NCBI RefSeq assembly: GCF_036759925.1
Contig: NZ_JAPKIB010000002.1
Location: 124,001 to 188,000 of the forward strand
DNA: 64,000 nucleotides
Direction of reading: 5' to 3'
Source: Kluyvera sp036759925
GTDB taxonomy: Bacteria; Pseudomonadota; Gammaproteobacteria; Enterobacterales; Enterobacteriaceae
Position numbers and translations under genes: made by a program. The notes under the pieces were generated by a model. That model searched no databases, was not told the origin of the DNA, and saw only the letters and a program-made list of their open reading frames with translations. How positions within the stretch are numbered: the stretch's first letter is position 1; each line of letters opens with the position of its first letter. Shown here piece by piece: positions 51,343 to 61,085 of the stretch.

Positions 51343-53457
51343 CTAGTTTCGGTTACGGGTGACTTTGATGACGTCCGGCATCACGCGGATTTTGCGCATG
51401 ATATTCGCCAAATGCACGCGGTCACGTGCGGTCAGACGGATAAAGGCGCTGTAAACGCGGCCGTCTTTTTCTTCCGTATTCAGACTTTGAATATTGGACG
51501 CCGCGGTATTGATGGCTGCCGTCAGGTTGGCCAGTGCTCCCTGATGGTTGAACATATCGACCTTAATCTCGGTGATAAATTCCTGCGCCGTCTCTTTGTC
51601 CCACTCAACCGCCATGAACTTCTCAGGTTCTTTCTGATAGCCGCGAATATTGCGGCAGGATTCATGGTGAATAACCAGCCCTTTACCCGGGCTGACGTGG
51701 GCGATGATGGGGTCGCCAGGGATTGGACGACAGCATTTCGCGAAGGTGATCAGTACGCCGTCTGCGCCTTTAATCGGCAGATGGCTGTGCCCGGAGGCAC
51801 CTGGAGCTGACGGGGTAGCTTCACCCTGCTGGAGGTTTTTCGCCACCACCACGCTCATGGCGTTGCCCAGGCCAATTTCGGCCAGCAGGTCGTCAAGGGT
51901 GGCAAGACGCATGCGGTCAAGTTCGCGCTGAACATGGTCCGCTGGAATTTCCGCGAGCTTGCGGCTACCGCCCAGCGCGTGGTTCAGCAGACGGCGACCC
52001 AGGCTGACGGAGTCGTCGCGCTTGAGGTTTTTCAGCATCTGACGGATTTTGGCGCGCGCTTTCGAGCTGACGACAAAATTGAGCCATGCGGCGTTCGGGC
52101 GTGCGCCCGGTGCGGTGATGATTTCTACCGTCTGGCCGCTGGAGAGCGGCTGCGACAGCGGGTAAGGCTGGCGGTCGACGCGCGCGCCAACGCAGGCATG
52201 ACCGATGTCGGTATGCACGGCGTAGGCGAAGTCCACCGGCGTAGCGCCAGCGGGCAGTTCGACAATGCGGCCTTCCGGGGTGAAAACGTAAATCTCATCC
52301 GGGAAGAGATCGGATTTAACGCTCTCGATAAATTCAAACGAGCTACCGGCGCTCTGCTGCAGTTCCAGCAGGCTTTGCATCCAGCGCTGGGCGCGGATTT
52401 GTGCGGTAGTACTGCTTTCGCCACCGTGCTCTTTGTATGCCCAGTGCGCAGCAACACCCATCTCTGCCATTTGATCCATATCTTCGGTACGGATCTGGAC
52501 TTCGACCGGGACACCGTGTGGCCCAATCATTGAGGTGTGCAGGGACTGATATCCGTTGGCCTTTGGAATCGCGATATAGTCTTTTACGCGACCCGGACGC
52601 GGCTTGTACAAGCTGTGCATCTGGCCCAGTACGCGGTAGCAGGTATCCAGATCGTGGACGATAACGCGGAAGGCGTAGATGTCCATGATCGAGTGAAAAC
52701 GCTGCTCTTTCAGCACCATTTTGCAGTAGATAGAGTACAGATGTTTTTCGCGACCGCTGACGCGACACGGAATTCCCGCTTCCTGCAAACGCCCTTCGAT
52801 TTCAGAAAGGATCTTCTGAATCATCTCTTTACGGTTACCGCGCGCGGCTTTCACCACTTCTTTAATGACACGATAACGGTTTGGATACAGCGCTTCAAAG
52901 CCCAGCTCTTCGAGCTCGGTTTTAATGTGGTGGATACCTAAACGGTGGGCCAGCGGGCTGTAGATTTCGAGCGTTTCACGGGCGATGCGGCGACGTTTGT
53001 CCGGGCGTAATGAGCCCAGCGTGCGCATGTTGTGGGTGCGGTCGGCAAGCTTGATGAGGATGACGCGGATATCCTGCACCATCGCCATAATCATTTTGCG
53101 AAAGTTTTCGGCCTGCGCTTCTTTCTTATCGCGGAACTTGAGTTTATCAAGTTTAGAGACCCCCTCTACCAGTTCAGCAACGCTTTTACCAAAGAGTTGC
53201 TCCATGTCCTGGTAGGTGGCAGGGGTATCTTCAATCACGTCATGCAGCAGAGCAGCCATCAGCGTTTCATAGTCGAGTTTCATCTCGGCCAGAATGCAGG
53301 CAACCGCTACCGGGTGCGTGATATAGGGTTCACCGCTTGAACGTGTTTGCCCCTCGTGAGCGTCACGTGCAACGAGATAGGCCTGCCGAAGACGCTTAAT
53401 CTGGTCTTCCGGCAGGTAATTTTGAATCAGCTGATTCAGGCTCTCAAACAGATACAA
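51343..53457 (-). CDS. spoT: Bifunctional (p)ppGpp synthetase/hydrolase SpoT
   Basis: A 704-residue stringent-response enzyme (E. coli 702). The N-terminal HD hydrolase domain contains LLHDVIEDT; the synthetase domain has RVKDYIAIPKANGYQSLHTS; TGS (VFTPEGRIVELPAGATPVDFAYAVHT), a zinc-finger-like CCRPIPGD region and a C-terminal ACT domain follow. It lies 18 bp downstream of rpoZ, in the rpoZ-spoT-trmH-recG order of E. coli. Confidence 0.97.
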   Translation of the reverse strand: MYLFESLNQLIQNYLPEDQIKRLRQAYLVARDAHEGQTRSSGEPYITHPVAVACILAEMKLDYETLMAALLHDVIEDTPATYQDMEQLFGKSVAELVEGVSKLDKLKFRDKKEAQAENFRKMIMAMVQDIRVILIKLADRTHNMRTLGSLRPDKRRRIARETLEIYSPLAHRLGIHHIKTELEELGFEALYPNRYRVIKEVVKAARGNRKEMIQKILSEIEGRLQEAGIPCRVSGREKHLYSIYCKMVLKEQRFHSIMDIYAFRVIVHDLDTCYRVLGQMHSLYKPRPGRVKDYIAIPKANGYQSLHTSMIGPHGVPVEVQIRTEDMDQMAEMGVAAHWAYKEHGGESSTTAQIRAQRWMQSLLELQQSAGSSFEFIESVKSDLFPDEIYVFTPEGRIVELPAGATPVDFAYAVHTDIGHACVGARVDRQPYPLSQPLSSGQTVEIITAPGARPNAAWLNFVVSSKARAKIRQMLKNLKRDDSVSLGRRLLNHALGGSRKLAEIPADHVQRELDRMRLATLDDLLAEIGLGNAMSVVVAKNLQQGEATPSAPGASGHSHLPIKGADGVLITFAKCCRPIPGDPIIAHVSPGKGLVIHHESCRNIRGYQKEPEKFMAVEWDKETAQEFITEIKVDMFNHQGALANLTAAINTAASNIQSLNTEEKDGRVYSAFIRLTARDRVHLANIMRKIRVMPDVIKVTRNRN

Positions 53458-53475
53458 GGGCGACCCGCTATGTAA

Positions 53476-53751
53476 TTAACGACGACCTTCAGCAATAGCG
53501 GTAACAGCTTGTAATTCAGCGGCTTCCTGCTCTTGCTGTTCCTGGCGCTCGCGCACGTCGAGGATCTGGTTGTTGATCAGACCTTCTTCGATTTCGCGCA
53601 GTGCGATTACGGTGGTTTTATCGTTTTCTTCTGGAACCAGCGGATCCTTTCCGCCTACCTGCATCTGACGAGCGCGACGCGCGGCGACCAGTACCAGGTC
53701 AAAACGGTTACCAATTTTCTCTACAGCGTCCTGAACAGTTACGCGTGCCAT
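53476..53751 (-). CDS. rpoZ: RNA polymerase omega subunit RpoZ
   Basis: A 91-residue subunit, identical in length to E. coli omega. [31 protein letters not shown] is the conserved N-terminal part that binds beta-prime and ppGpp. It lies 52 bp after gmk on the same strand. Confidence 0.98.
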
Positions 53752-53803
53752 ACTTTAATGCTCCACAGATAGTGATGGACTGGGCATGATACTGAAAGTG
53801 GGT

Positions 53804-54427
<624 letters not shown>

Positions 54428-54683
54428 GAGTGTCTTTTGTATGTGATTATCGAAAGAGAACTTACATACGAGCCTATTATACACGGCGCTGCCACGCGAC
54501 GTAGTCTTTGTCACACTTTTTGCGCCAGTTTCTTTCATTTTGCGTACCGTTTTCCTGATTTCTCCTTGTGTTGCTGCAACAAACGCGTTTTCCCTGAATC
54601 CGGCTCGATAAACGCAGAATCCCTTATCGCAGGGTGAAAAGCACTGCGCTACAAAGGGGCTATTCGTTGGCGAGGGGAAGAAC

Positions 54684-56360
54684 ATGAAAGCATGGATGAT
54701 TGGCATGGGCTTGCTGTTCACGTTGCAGGTACAGGCGGCCTGTCCTGCCTGGTCGCCCACCAGAGCGGGGCAGGAGATAGCACAGCTCGAAAGTCAGATT
54801 AGTGGGTGGAATAAAACATACTGGCAGGAGGGGAAGAGTACGGTTAGCGATGGCGTATACGACCAACTCTCTGCGCGTCTCGCTCAGTGGCAGCGCTGCT
54901 TTGGTGTAACGGCCGTGGAGCAAGCCAGCTTGCCGCCGCTGAGCGAGACGGTGAAACATCCGGTAGCACATACGGGCGTGCGCAAGCTGGCGGATGTCAG
55001 GGCGGTGGGCGAGTGGATGAAGGGCCGGGAAGGGATGTGGGTGCAGCCGAAAGTGGATGGCGTGGCGGTTACCCTGGTCTATCAGGATGGACATCTGAAG
55101 CAAGCGGTCAGCCGGGGTGATGGGCTAAGTGGGGAAGATTGGACGGAAAAAGCCCGGCGTATTCCCGCTATTCCGCAAAACGTCAGCGGTGCGCTGGCAA
55201 ACAGCGTTCTGCAAGGTGAGATATTTTTACGCGCGGAAGGACATGTACAGAAAAAAATGGGGGGAATGAACGCGCGCTCAAAAGTGGCAGGAATGCTGAT
55301 GCGCCAGAGTGATAGCCAGCCACTTTCCGCGCTGTCACTGTTTATCTGGGCGTGGCCTAATGGCCCGGCCCTGATGCATGAACGACTGAACCTCCTTTCC
55401 GCGTCCGGATTCGAACTTGCCGCGCGCTATAGCCATTCAGTCACAAGTGCTCAGGAGGTCGCCGACTGGCGTTCGCGCTGGTTTAACGCGCCGCTGCCCT
55501 TTGCTACGGATGGTGTGGTTGTCCGTACGGATAAAGAGCCTGAAGGAAGTCGATGGCTGCCAACGCAAGGGGATTGGGTTATCGCCTGGAAGTATCAGCC
55601 AGTATCACAGGTGGCGGAGGTCAGCGGTATTCACTTTGCGATAGGGCGTACCGGAAAGATCTCCGTGGTGGCCGAACTGCAGCCCATCATGCTCGACGAT
55701 AAGCGGGTACAGCGGGTCAATATTGGTTCGGTGGCGCGCTGGGAAAGCCTGGATATTAGCCCAGGCGATCAACTACTGATTAGTCTTGCCGGACAGGGTA
55801 TCCCGCGGCTGGAAAGCGTCGTCTGGCGTGCCCTTGAACGTACGAAACCCGTACCGCCTGCGGCCGACTTTCACTCACTCACCTGTTTTTACCGTACGGT
55901 TGCATGCCGGGAGCAATTCCTGGCACGCCTCGCCTGGCTCGGGTCACCGGCGGTGCTCAATATAGAGGGGGTGGGTGAAGTGGGGTGGCAGCGGCTTGCG
56001 ACGGCGCACTCGTTTGAGCACGTCTTCTCCTGGCTTGGACTCACGCTAACTCAGCTTCAGTCCACGCCCGGCATGACCGCAGAAAGAGCGCAGCAGGTGT
56101 GGCACCGCTTTGATATGACGCGCCGACAGCCCTTTCGCCGCTGGATTAAAGCAATAGGCGTGCCGTTGCCAAACGCGGCCTTAAAAGCGCTCGACGATAG
56201 TACCTGGCGACAGTTACTCGCTCGTGATGAATTACGCTGGCAAACGTTGCCGGGCATCGGGCCGGAGAAAGCGCGTAGCCTGACAACGTTTATTCATGAC
56301 CCCACGGTGGGCTCGCTTGTCGAAAAGCTGAGAGCGCTCGGGGTCGCGGGGTTTAACTAG
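54684..56360 (+). CDS. ligB: NAD+-dependent DNA ligase LigB
   Basis: A 558-residue second NAD+ ligase (E. coli 560). The adenylation motif QPKVDGVAVTL gives the nucleophilic Lys; ATDGVVVRTDKEP and VAWKYQPVS-type motifs follow (here IAWKYQPVSQVAEV). An OB fold and helix-hairpin-helix region complete it; it lacks the zinc finger and BRCT domain of LigA. As in E. coli, the N-terminus MKAWMIGMGLLFTLQVQA resembles a signal peptide, odd for a ligase. GAGGGGA precedes the start. The stop codon overlaps yicG's. Confidence 0.95.
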   Translation: MKAWMIGMGLLFTLQVQAACPAWSPTRAGQEIAQLESQISGWNKTYWQEGKSTVSDGVYDQLSARLAQWQRCFGVTAVEQASLPPLSETVKHPVAHTGVRKLADVRAVGEWMKGREGMWVQPKVDGVAVTLVYQDGHLKQAVSRGDGLSGEDWTEKARRIPAIPQNVSGALANSVLQGEIFLRAEGHVQKKMGGMNARSKVAGMLMRQSDSQPLSALSLFIWAWPNGPALMHERLNLLSASGFELAARYSHSVTSAQEVADWRSRWFNAPLPFATDGVVVRTDKEPEGSRWLPTQGDWVIAWKYQPVSQVAEVSGIHFAIGRTGKISVVAELQPIMLDDKRVQRVNIGSVARWESLDISPGDQLLISLAGQGIPRLESVVWRALERTKPVPPAADFHSLTCFYRTVACREQFLARLAWLGSPAVLNIEGVGEVGWQRLATAHSFEHVFSWLGLTLTQLQSTPGMTAERAQQVWHRFDMTRRQPFRRWIKAIGVPLPNAALKALDDSTWRQLLARDELRWQTLPGIGPEKARSLTTFIHDPTVGSLVEKLRALGVAGFN

Positions 56361-56974
56361 TGTGTTTCGTGCCGGTAGTGGAATACCGGAAGCCCAAGCT
56401 TGAGCCTGAGCGCTAGCATCCTTGCGGTAAAGCCGAAGAGCAGCGTGGAGATCACTACCACGTCATGATTGCTGACGTACTGCTGAAGCGCCACGTACAG
56501 TACGGCTGCCGCAAACGAGATACCGGCATAAAGCTCTTTCTGGAAGACGAGCGGAATACGTTTACAGAACATATCGCGCAGCACCCCGCCAAATACGCCG
56601 GTAATGACGGCGGCGATGACGGCGATAATCGGCCCTTCTCCCATATCCAGTGCGATTTGCGCGCCAATGATTGAGAAGACAATCAGACCCACAGCATCAA
56701 GAACCAAAAACAGGCGACGCAGATGTGGCATGACCGGGGCCATAATGGTGGTCAGTACCGCAGCAATAGCAACGGTAATGATGTATTCGGGATGCTGTAC
56801 CCAGCCTAACGGGTAGTGACCGAGCAGCATATCGCGAACGGAACCCCCGCCCAGCGCGGTGGCGGTGGCAATGATAATAACGCCAAAGGTATCCATGCGG
56901 CGGCGCCCGGCAGCCAGGGCTCCGGTCATCGCTTCCGCGGTGATACCGATAAGGTAAAGGATGTGCAGTAACAT
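56357..56974 (-). CDS. yicG: UPF0126 membrane protein YicG
   Basis: A 205-residue inner-membrane protein with about six TM segments and two repeated glycine-rich motifs, ALGGGSVRDMLLGHYPLGW and GVFGGVLRDMFCKRIPLVF, typical of UPF0126/TRIC-like proteins. In E. coli it is linked to glycine uptake-related transport; I would not assign a substrate. The ATG at 56974 matches the E. coli length (205). Its TAG stop is on the opposite strand of the CTAG shared with ligB. Confidence 0.94.
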   Translation of the reverse strand: MLLHILYLIGITAEAMTGALAAGRRRMDTFGVIIIATATALGGGSVRDMLLGHYPLGWVQHPEYIITVAIAAVLTTIMAPVMPHLRRLFLVLDAVGLIVFSIIGAQIALDMGEGPIIAVIAAVITGVFGGVLRDMFCKRIPLVFQKELYAGISFAAAVLYVALQQYVSNHDVVVISTLLFGFTARMLALRLKLGLPVFHYRHETH

Positions 56975-57189
56975 GTTCGCTCCCAACAAGAATGGCTGGA
57001 GGGTAGCGATTTGTGCGCCATGTCACGATTGAGATTTTCTAAGGCAAGCGATTTTGGATAAGAATAACTAATTCATAAACTACATATAAATGCTGTAATT
57101 ATGGGTTTAATGGGATTCATTTCTGATTTTTGTTATTAGAAAATGTAAGCCGTTGCGTGGAGAGAATGATGCGTGGGATAACCTGCAAA

Positions 57190-57213
57190 AAGCCGCTCCG
57201 GTTGGAGCGGCTT
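57190..57213 (-). terminator. Intrinsic terminator after eptC
   Basis: On the minus strand AAGCCGCTCC, loop AACC, GGAGCGGCTT is a 10-bp stem followed by TTTGC, giving five T residues overall. It starts 8 bp past the eptC stop (57222). Confidence 0.85.
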
Positions 57214-57221
57214 GTGGGGCG

Positions 57222-58955
57222 TTACTGATTACCGGTCTGCTCGGCGTATGGCAGCTTGTCGTAATCGGTCAATGACTTCTTATCGTATGGGTTGCCAATC
57301 CAGCGTGTAGCTTCAACAAACTGTGGGCTGGCCAACGCACGGGTTGGGTCGAAACCGTCGTAGCTTAACCCTGCCAGATCGGACCAGGTATGGATTAGCT
57401 CAGAGCTGCTGTATTTGCGGTTAACATCCTGAGAGAAATCACGAGGATGATCCTGATGCCATTTTTCTGACGTCCACAGCAGGAACGGAATGGTGTACAT
57501 ATGGCGCGTTGGCGTAAGCTCATTACGGCCCTGCGTCTGATGCGGCGGCGTGTCATAAACCTCTTCCCCGTGATCGGAGAAGTACAGCAGGAAGCCATTC
57601 GGATCCGTTGCTTTGTAGTCCTTAATCAGGGTGGAAACAACGTAGTCGTTGTACAGGTTGGCATTATCGTAGCTGTTGTACGTGTTCTGCTCATCCTTGC
57701 TTAACCCAGCTGGCATTGTGTCGGTTTTACCCGAGAATTTGTTCCAGTTTTCTGGGTAACGGTACTCGTAGTTAATATGCGTACCTAACAGATGCACGAT
57801 AATAAACTTCTTCGGCGCCGGGTCTGACAGAACCTCTTTAAACGGTGCCAGAACGTTAGAATCGTATTCACGGGCGCTCTGGGTACGCTGCTGGTTCATG
57901 TAGAACTGCTGGTCGGTCTGTTTTGAGAACACGGTCAGCATGGTGTTACGTGACGTCATCGTCTGCTGGTTGGTTATCCAGAAGGTCTTATAGCCCGCCT
58001 GTTTCATCAGGTTCATCAGCGATGGTTTTGTCAGATACAGGTCTGGGCTCTGCTCGTTAGCGAAGGTCAGCGCCTGCTGCAGGATCTCAATGGTGTAAGG
58101 GCGTGATGTCACTACATCATTGAAAACGGTGAAGTTAGGATCTGACTTGTGCAGCGCATCCAGCTCAGGCGTGGTTTCACGCGGATAGCCATAAAGGCTC
58201 ATACGCCCACGCTGTGTGGATTCGCCAATGACCAGTACCAGCGTACGAGGGGCATTCCCTGAGCTGTCTTTCAGGTTGGCCAGCGGCGGCAGCGCGTGGT
58301 TGTCATTGAGCAACCGGGTCAGGCTGTCTAACTGATGGTGATACTGGTAGTAGCCAGTAATAAACTGCCAGGGGGCTGCTGGGGCAAGGCGGCCTGACAT
58401 ACCGTCCAACACGTCTGCAACGGGTTTGTCTTTCATCAGCACGCCGGTCGCCAGTGGGTTCAGAATCAGTCCATAGAGCAGGGCAAAAGAGACGAGCCAG
58501 CGCCAGGGTTTTGGGATATAAACCGGGCGCAGGCGTGTCCAGAGCAGCACGGCAACAATGGAGTAGACCACCGCCACCAGGACAATCTTAAGGCTAAAAT
58601 ACTGGCTTAAGAACTCGCCTGCTTCATTAGTGTTGGTCTCAAACATCACAAATAAAACGCTTTGCGAAAACTCCTGACCGTAAATAACGTAATAGCTGAT
58701 AGCCGCCAGGGACGCCGCCCAGAGCACAACGCCAATAATGGCGCCGATGATGCGAGTCTTCTTCGGGAACAGAAATACCGGCACTAGCCATAATAAGCTA
58801 AAGAGAATGGAATCCCTTAAACCGGTAGACCCACTATAGCCTGTCGCGTAGATAACAAGCTGTAAAGCCGTTGAAAAGAAACAAAAATACAATACGGCCC
58901 AGCCAAGGGCTTTCCAGCTAAAGGCTGGTGTACTCTGAGTAGTCGTGAATTGCAT
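57222..58955 (-). CDS. eptC: Phosphoethanolamine transferase EptC (CptA)
   Basis: A 577-residue inner-membrane enzyme, identical in length to E. coli EptC, adding phosphoethanolamine to the LPS core heptose. Five N-terminal TM helices (to about residue 190) precede a periplasmic sulfatase-fold domain. LVLVIGESTQRGRMSLYGYPRETTP holds the Thr nucleophile and YFSDHGEEVYDTPPHQTQGRNE the zinc-site residues. The ATG at 58955 (MQFTTTQST) follows the family start. In E. coli it lies near argE/ppc; here it is alone between yicG and yicC. Confidence 0.94.
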   Translation of the reverse strand: MQFTTTQSTPAFSWKALGWAVLYFCFFSTALQLVIYATGYSGSTGLRDSILFSLLWLVPVFLFPKKTRIIGAIIGVVLWAASLAAISYYVIYGQEFSQSVLFVMFETNTNEAGEFLSQYFSLKIVLVAVVYSIVAVLLWTRLRPVYIPKPWRWLVSFALLYGLILNPLATGVLMKDKPVADVLDGMSGRLAPAAPWQFITGYYQYHHQLDSLTRLLNDNHALPPLANLKDSSGNAPRTLVLVIGESTQRGRMSLYGYPRETTPELDALHKSDPNFTVFNDVVTSRPYTIEILQQALTFANEQSPDLYLTKPSLMNLMKQAGYKTFWITNQQTMTSRNTMLTVFSKQTDQQFYMNQQRTQSAREYDSNVLAPFKEVLSDPAPKKFIIVHLLGTHINYEYRYPENWNKFSGKTDTMPAGLSKDEQNTYNSYDNANLYNDYVVSTLIKDYKATDPNGFLLYFSDHGEEVYDTPPHQTQGRNELTPTRHMYTIPFLLWTSEKWHQDHPRDFSQDVNRKYSSSELIHTWSDLAGLSYDGFDPTRALASPQFVEATRWIGNPYDKKSLTDYDKLPYAEQTGNQ

Positions 58956-59069
58956 AGGTTTAACTTTATTTGAGATGGAGGCGGCCAGTCTAGCCACCAA
59001 TGCTTAAGATATAATTAGATCGATATCTGAACGCATAAGCAGATAGCCCTGGCATCTGAAAGGAGATAG

Positions 59070-59216
59070 ATGAAGGTGGAAAATATCTGGTTAAAAACGT
59101 CTTGTGTATCGCCTCATTCCATAATCACCCTTTATATAAGGGTGAGTAATGATGCAATTTACTTGGGGAAAAAGAAACTACCTGAATTAAAAATGCCCGC
59201 GCAATGGCGGGCATAA
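59070..59216 (+). CDS. Possible 48-residue small ORF, unproven
   Basis: ATG at 59070 is preceded by AAGGAG at a 5-base spacing, an excellent ribosome site, and a TATAAT lies at 59010-59015. The product begins MKVENIWLKTSCVS and ends KMPAQWRA, with no signal peptide or known motif. Its last codons overlap the terminator of the convergent yicC gene. A chance ORF is the main alternative. Confidence 0.25.
   Translation: MKVENIWLKTSCVSPHSIITLYIRVSNDAIYLGKKKLPELKMPAQWRA
59194..59213 (-). terminator. Intrinsic terminator after yicC
   Basis: TGCCCGC, loop GCAATG, GCGGGCA is a 7-bp stem 25 bp after the yicC stop; on the minus strand it is followed by TTTTAATTC. Confidence 0.75.
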
Positions 59217-59238
59217 ATTTGAAAGTAACTGATTAGAA

Positions 59239-60102
59239 TTATTCGATGTTCTGAATCTGCTCGCGCATTTGTTCGATCAGTACCTTCAATTCGATAGCGG
59301 AGTTGGTCACGTCCGCATTGATCGATTTTGACGCCAGAGTGTTCGACTCGCGGTTGAACTCCTGCATCATGAAGTCCAGACGGCGGCCAACGGCCTCTTT
59401 CTTCTTCAGGATGTTGTAGGTTTCTTTCACGTGCGCTTCGAGGCGATCCAGCTCTTCGGCAACGTCGATACGCTGGGCCATCAGCACCAGTTCCTGCTCC
59501 AGGCGGTTGTTCTCAAGCTGAACTTCTGCGTCTTCCAGCTTGGCAACCAGACGGTCGCGCTGCCACTGCAGGATTTCCGGCATATGGGCGCGGACTTTGG
59601 TCACCTCGCCGCTGACGCCTTCCAGACGCTGCTCAATCAGGGCTTTCAGCGCCTGACCTTCGGTTTCACGAGCCACGATGAAGTCGTCCAGCGTACCATC
59701 CAGTGCATTGAGGATCTCGGCGGCGATAGCGTCCAGATCCTGCTCCTGTGCGGCCATCACGCCTGGCCAGCGCAGAATGTCGACAGGGTTAACTTCTCCT
59801 TCATCGCTCTGCATTTTGACCCAGTTCGCGGCGCTAACTAGTTGTTTTGCCAATTTTTCATTGAGGATCAGTTCGCCTTGCGCGCTAGCATCTGGCTCAA
59901 AACGCAGGGTGCATTCTACTTTGCCTCGCGTTAAGCGGGTACGTAGACGTTCACGGACAACGGGTTCAAGGCTGCGGAACTGCTCCGGCAGACGGAAATA
60001 GGTTTCGAGATAACGCTGGTTAACAGAGCGCAGTTCCCAAGCGGCGCTGCCCCAACTGCCCTTGATTTCACGGCGGGCATAGGCGGTCATGCTGCGGATC
60101 AT
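59239..60102 (-). CDS. yicC: YicC family RNase/stress-response protein
   Basis: A 287-residue cytoplasmic protein, same length as E. coli YicC. The conserved N-terminus MIRSMTAYARRE and C-terminus RLDFMMQEFNRESNTLASKSINADVTNSAIELKVLIEQMREQIQNIE are family signatures, separated by a helical, coiled-coil-prone part. Recent work describes the family as endoribonucleases acting in sRNA turnover; older annotation was stationary-phase survival. Divergent from rph by 203 bp. dinD, next to yicC in E. coli K-12, is absent. Confidence 0.95.
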   Translation of the reverse strand: MIRSMTAYARREIKGSWGSAAWELRSVNQRYLETYFRLPEQFRSLEPVVRERLRTRLTRGKVECTLRFEPDASAQGELILNEKLAKQLVSAANWVKMQSDEGEVNPVDILRWPGVMAAQEQDLDAIAAEILNALDGTLDDFIVARETEGQALKALIEQRLEGVSGEVTKVRAHMPEILQWQRDRLVAKLEDAEVQLENNRLEQELVLMAQRIDVAEELDRLEAHVKETYNILKKKEAVGRRLDFMMQEFNRESNTLASKSINADVTNSAIELKVLIEQMREQIQNIE

Positions 60103-60305
60103 AGACGTTCCTGTTTTTAAAGGAGAGATGGGGGGATTATAGCCTCCGGGGGCTTATGAGGATAGGAATAAGCGCCGTTAATCCGTATGCGCGTCACCTT
60201 ACAAGCTGTCTCTGAGTTGGGCTCGCTCCCTTGCCGCCTTGATACAGCTTGAATGATTTTGTGTATAATGCGCGCCACATTCGTTTCAAGCCGGAGATAT
60301 CTATC

Positions 60306-61022
60306 ATGCGTCCAGCAGGTCGTAGTGCCAACCAGGTGCGTCCCGTCACCCTGACCCGTAATTATACAAAACACGCTGAAGGCTCCGTGCTGGTCGAATT
60401 TGGTGATACCAAAGTACTTTGCACCGCCTCCATTGATGAAGGCGTACCGCGTTTCCTGAAAGGTCAGGGCCAGGGCTGGATCACTGCCGAATACGGCATG
60501 CTGCCACGTGCGACTCATACGCGTAATGCGCGTGAAGCGGCGAAAGGTAAACAGGGCGGTCGTACCATGGAAATTCAGCGTCTGATTGCTCGCGCACTGC
60601 GCGCGGCGGTAGACCTGAAGGCGCTGGGTGAATTCACCATCACGCTGGACTGCGACGTTATCCAGGCCGATGGCGGCACGCGTACGGCATCTATTACCGG
60701 TGCCTGCGTGGCGCTGGCCGATGCGCTGGGTAAACTGGTTGCCGCGGGCAAGCTGAAAACCAACCCAATGAAAGGAATGGTTGCCGCGGTGTCCGTGGGT
60801 ATCGTAAACGGCGAAGCGCTGTGCGACCTGGAATACGTTGAAGACTCGGCGGCGGAAACCGATATGAACGTGGTGATGACCGAAGACGGGCGCATCATTG
60901 AAGTTCAGGGTACCGCCGAGGGTGAGCCGTTCAGCCACGAAGAGTTACTCACCCTGCTGGCGTTAGCCCGAGGGGGAATCGAATCTATTATCACGACGCA
61001 GAAAGCGGCGTTAGAAAATTGA
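60306..61022 (+). CDS. rph: RNase PH
   Basis: A 238-residue phosphorolytic 3'-exoribonuclease that trims tRNA 3' ends. MRPAGRSANQVRPVTLTRNYTKHAEGSVLVEFGDTKVLCTAS is the standard start, and DCDVIQADGGTRTASITGACVAL holds the phosphate-binding part. It is full length, unlike the frameshifted gene of E. coli K-12. First in the rph-pyrE operon. Confidence 0.97.
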   Translation: MRPAGRSANQVRPVTLTRNYTKHAEGSVLVEFGDTKVLCTASIDEGVPRFLKGQGQGWITAEYGMLPRATHTRNAREAAKGKQGGRTMEIQRLIARALRAAVDLKALGEFTITLDCDVIQADGGTRTASITGACVALADALGKLVAAGKLKTNPMKGMVAAVSVGIVNGEALCDLEYVEDSAAETDMNVVMTEDGRIIEVQGTAEGEPFSHEELLTLLALARGGIESIITTQKAALEN

Positions 61023-61026
61023 TGTT

Positions 61027-61053
61027 AAGGGCGACGTGGTCGCCCTTTTTTTT
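61027..61053 (+). promoter_or_regulatory. pyrE attenuator
   Basis: AAGGGCGAC, loop GTG, GTCGCCCTT and a run of eight T residues (61046-61053) form a strong intrinsic terminator 33 bp before pyrE. In E. coli, coupling of rph translation with UTP-dependent pausing controls this terminator; the layout here is the same. Confidence 0.85.
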
Positions 61054-61085
61054 GTCCGTAATAAAGTGAGATGAGGAGCGAATCC

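Noticed and set aside
57166..57228. 20-codon frame with a GGAGAG site upstream of the eptC terminator
   Set aside because: It runs through the terminator stem and is too short to support.
60900..61030. K-12-type frameshift in rph
   Set aside because: The frame is continuous to a full 238-residue RNase PH.
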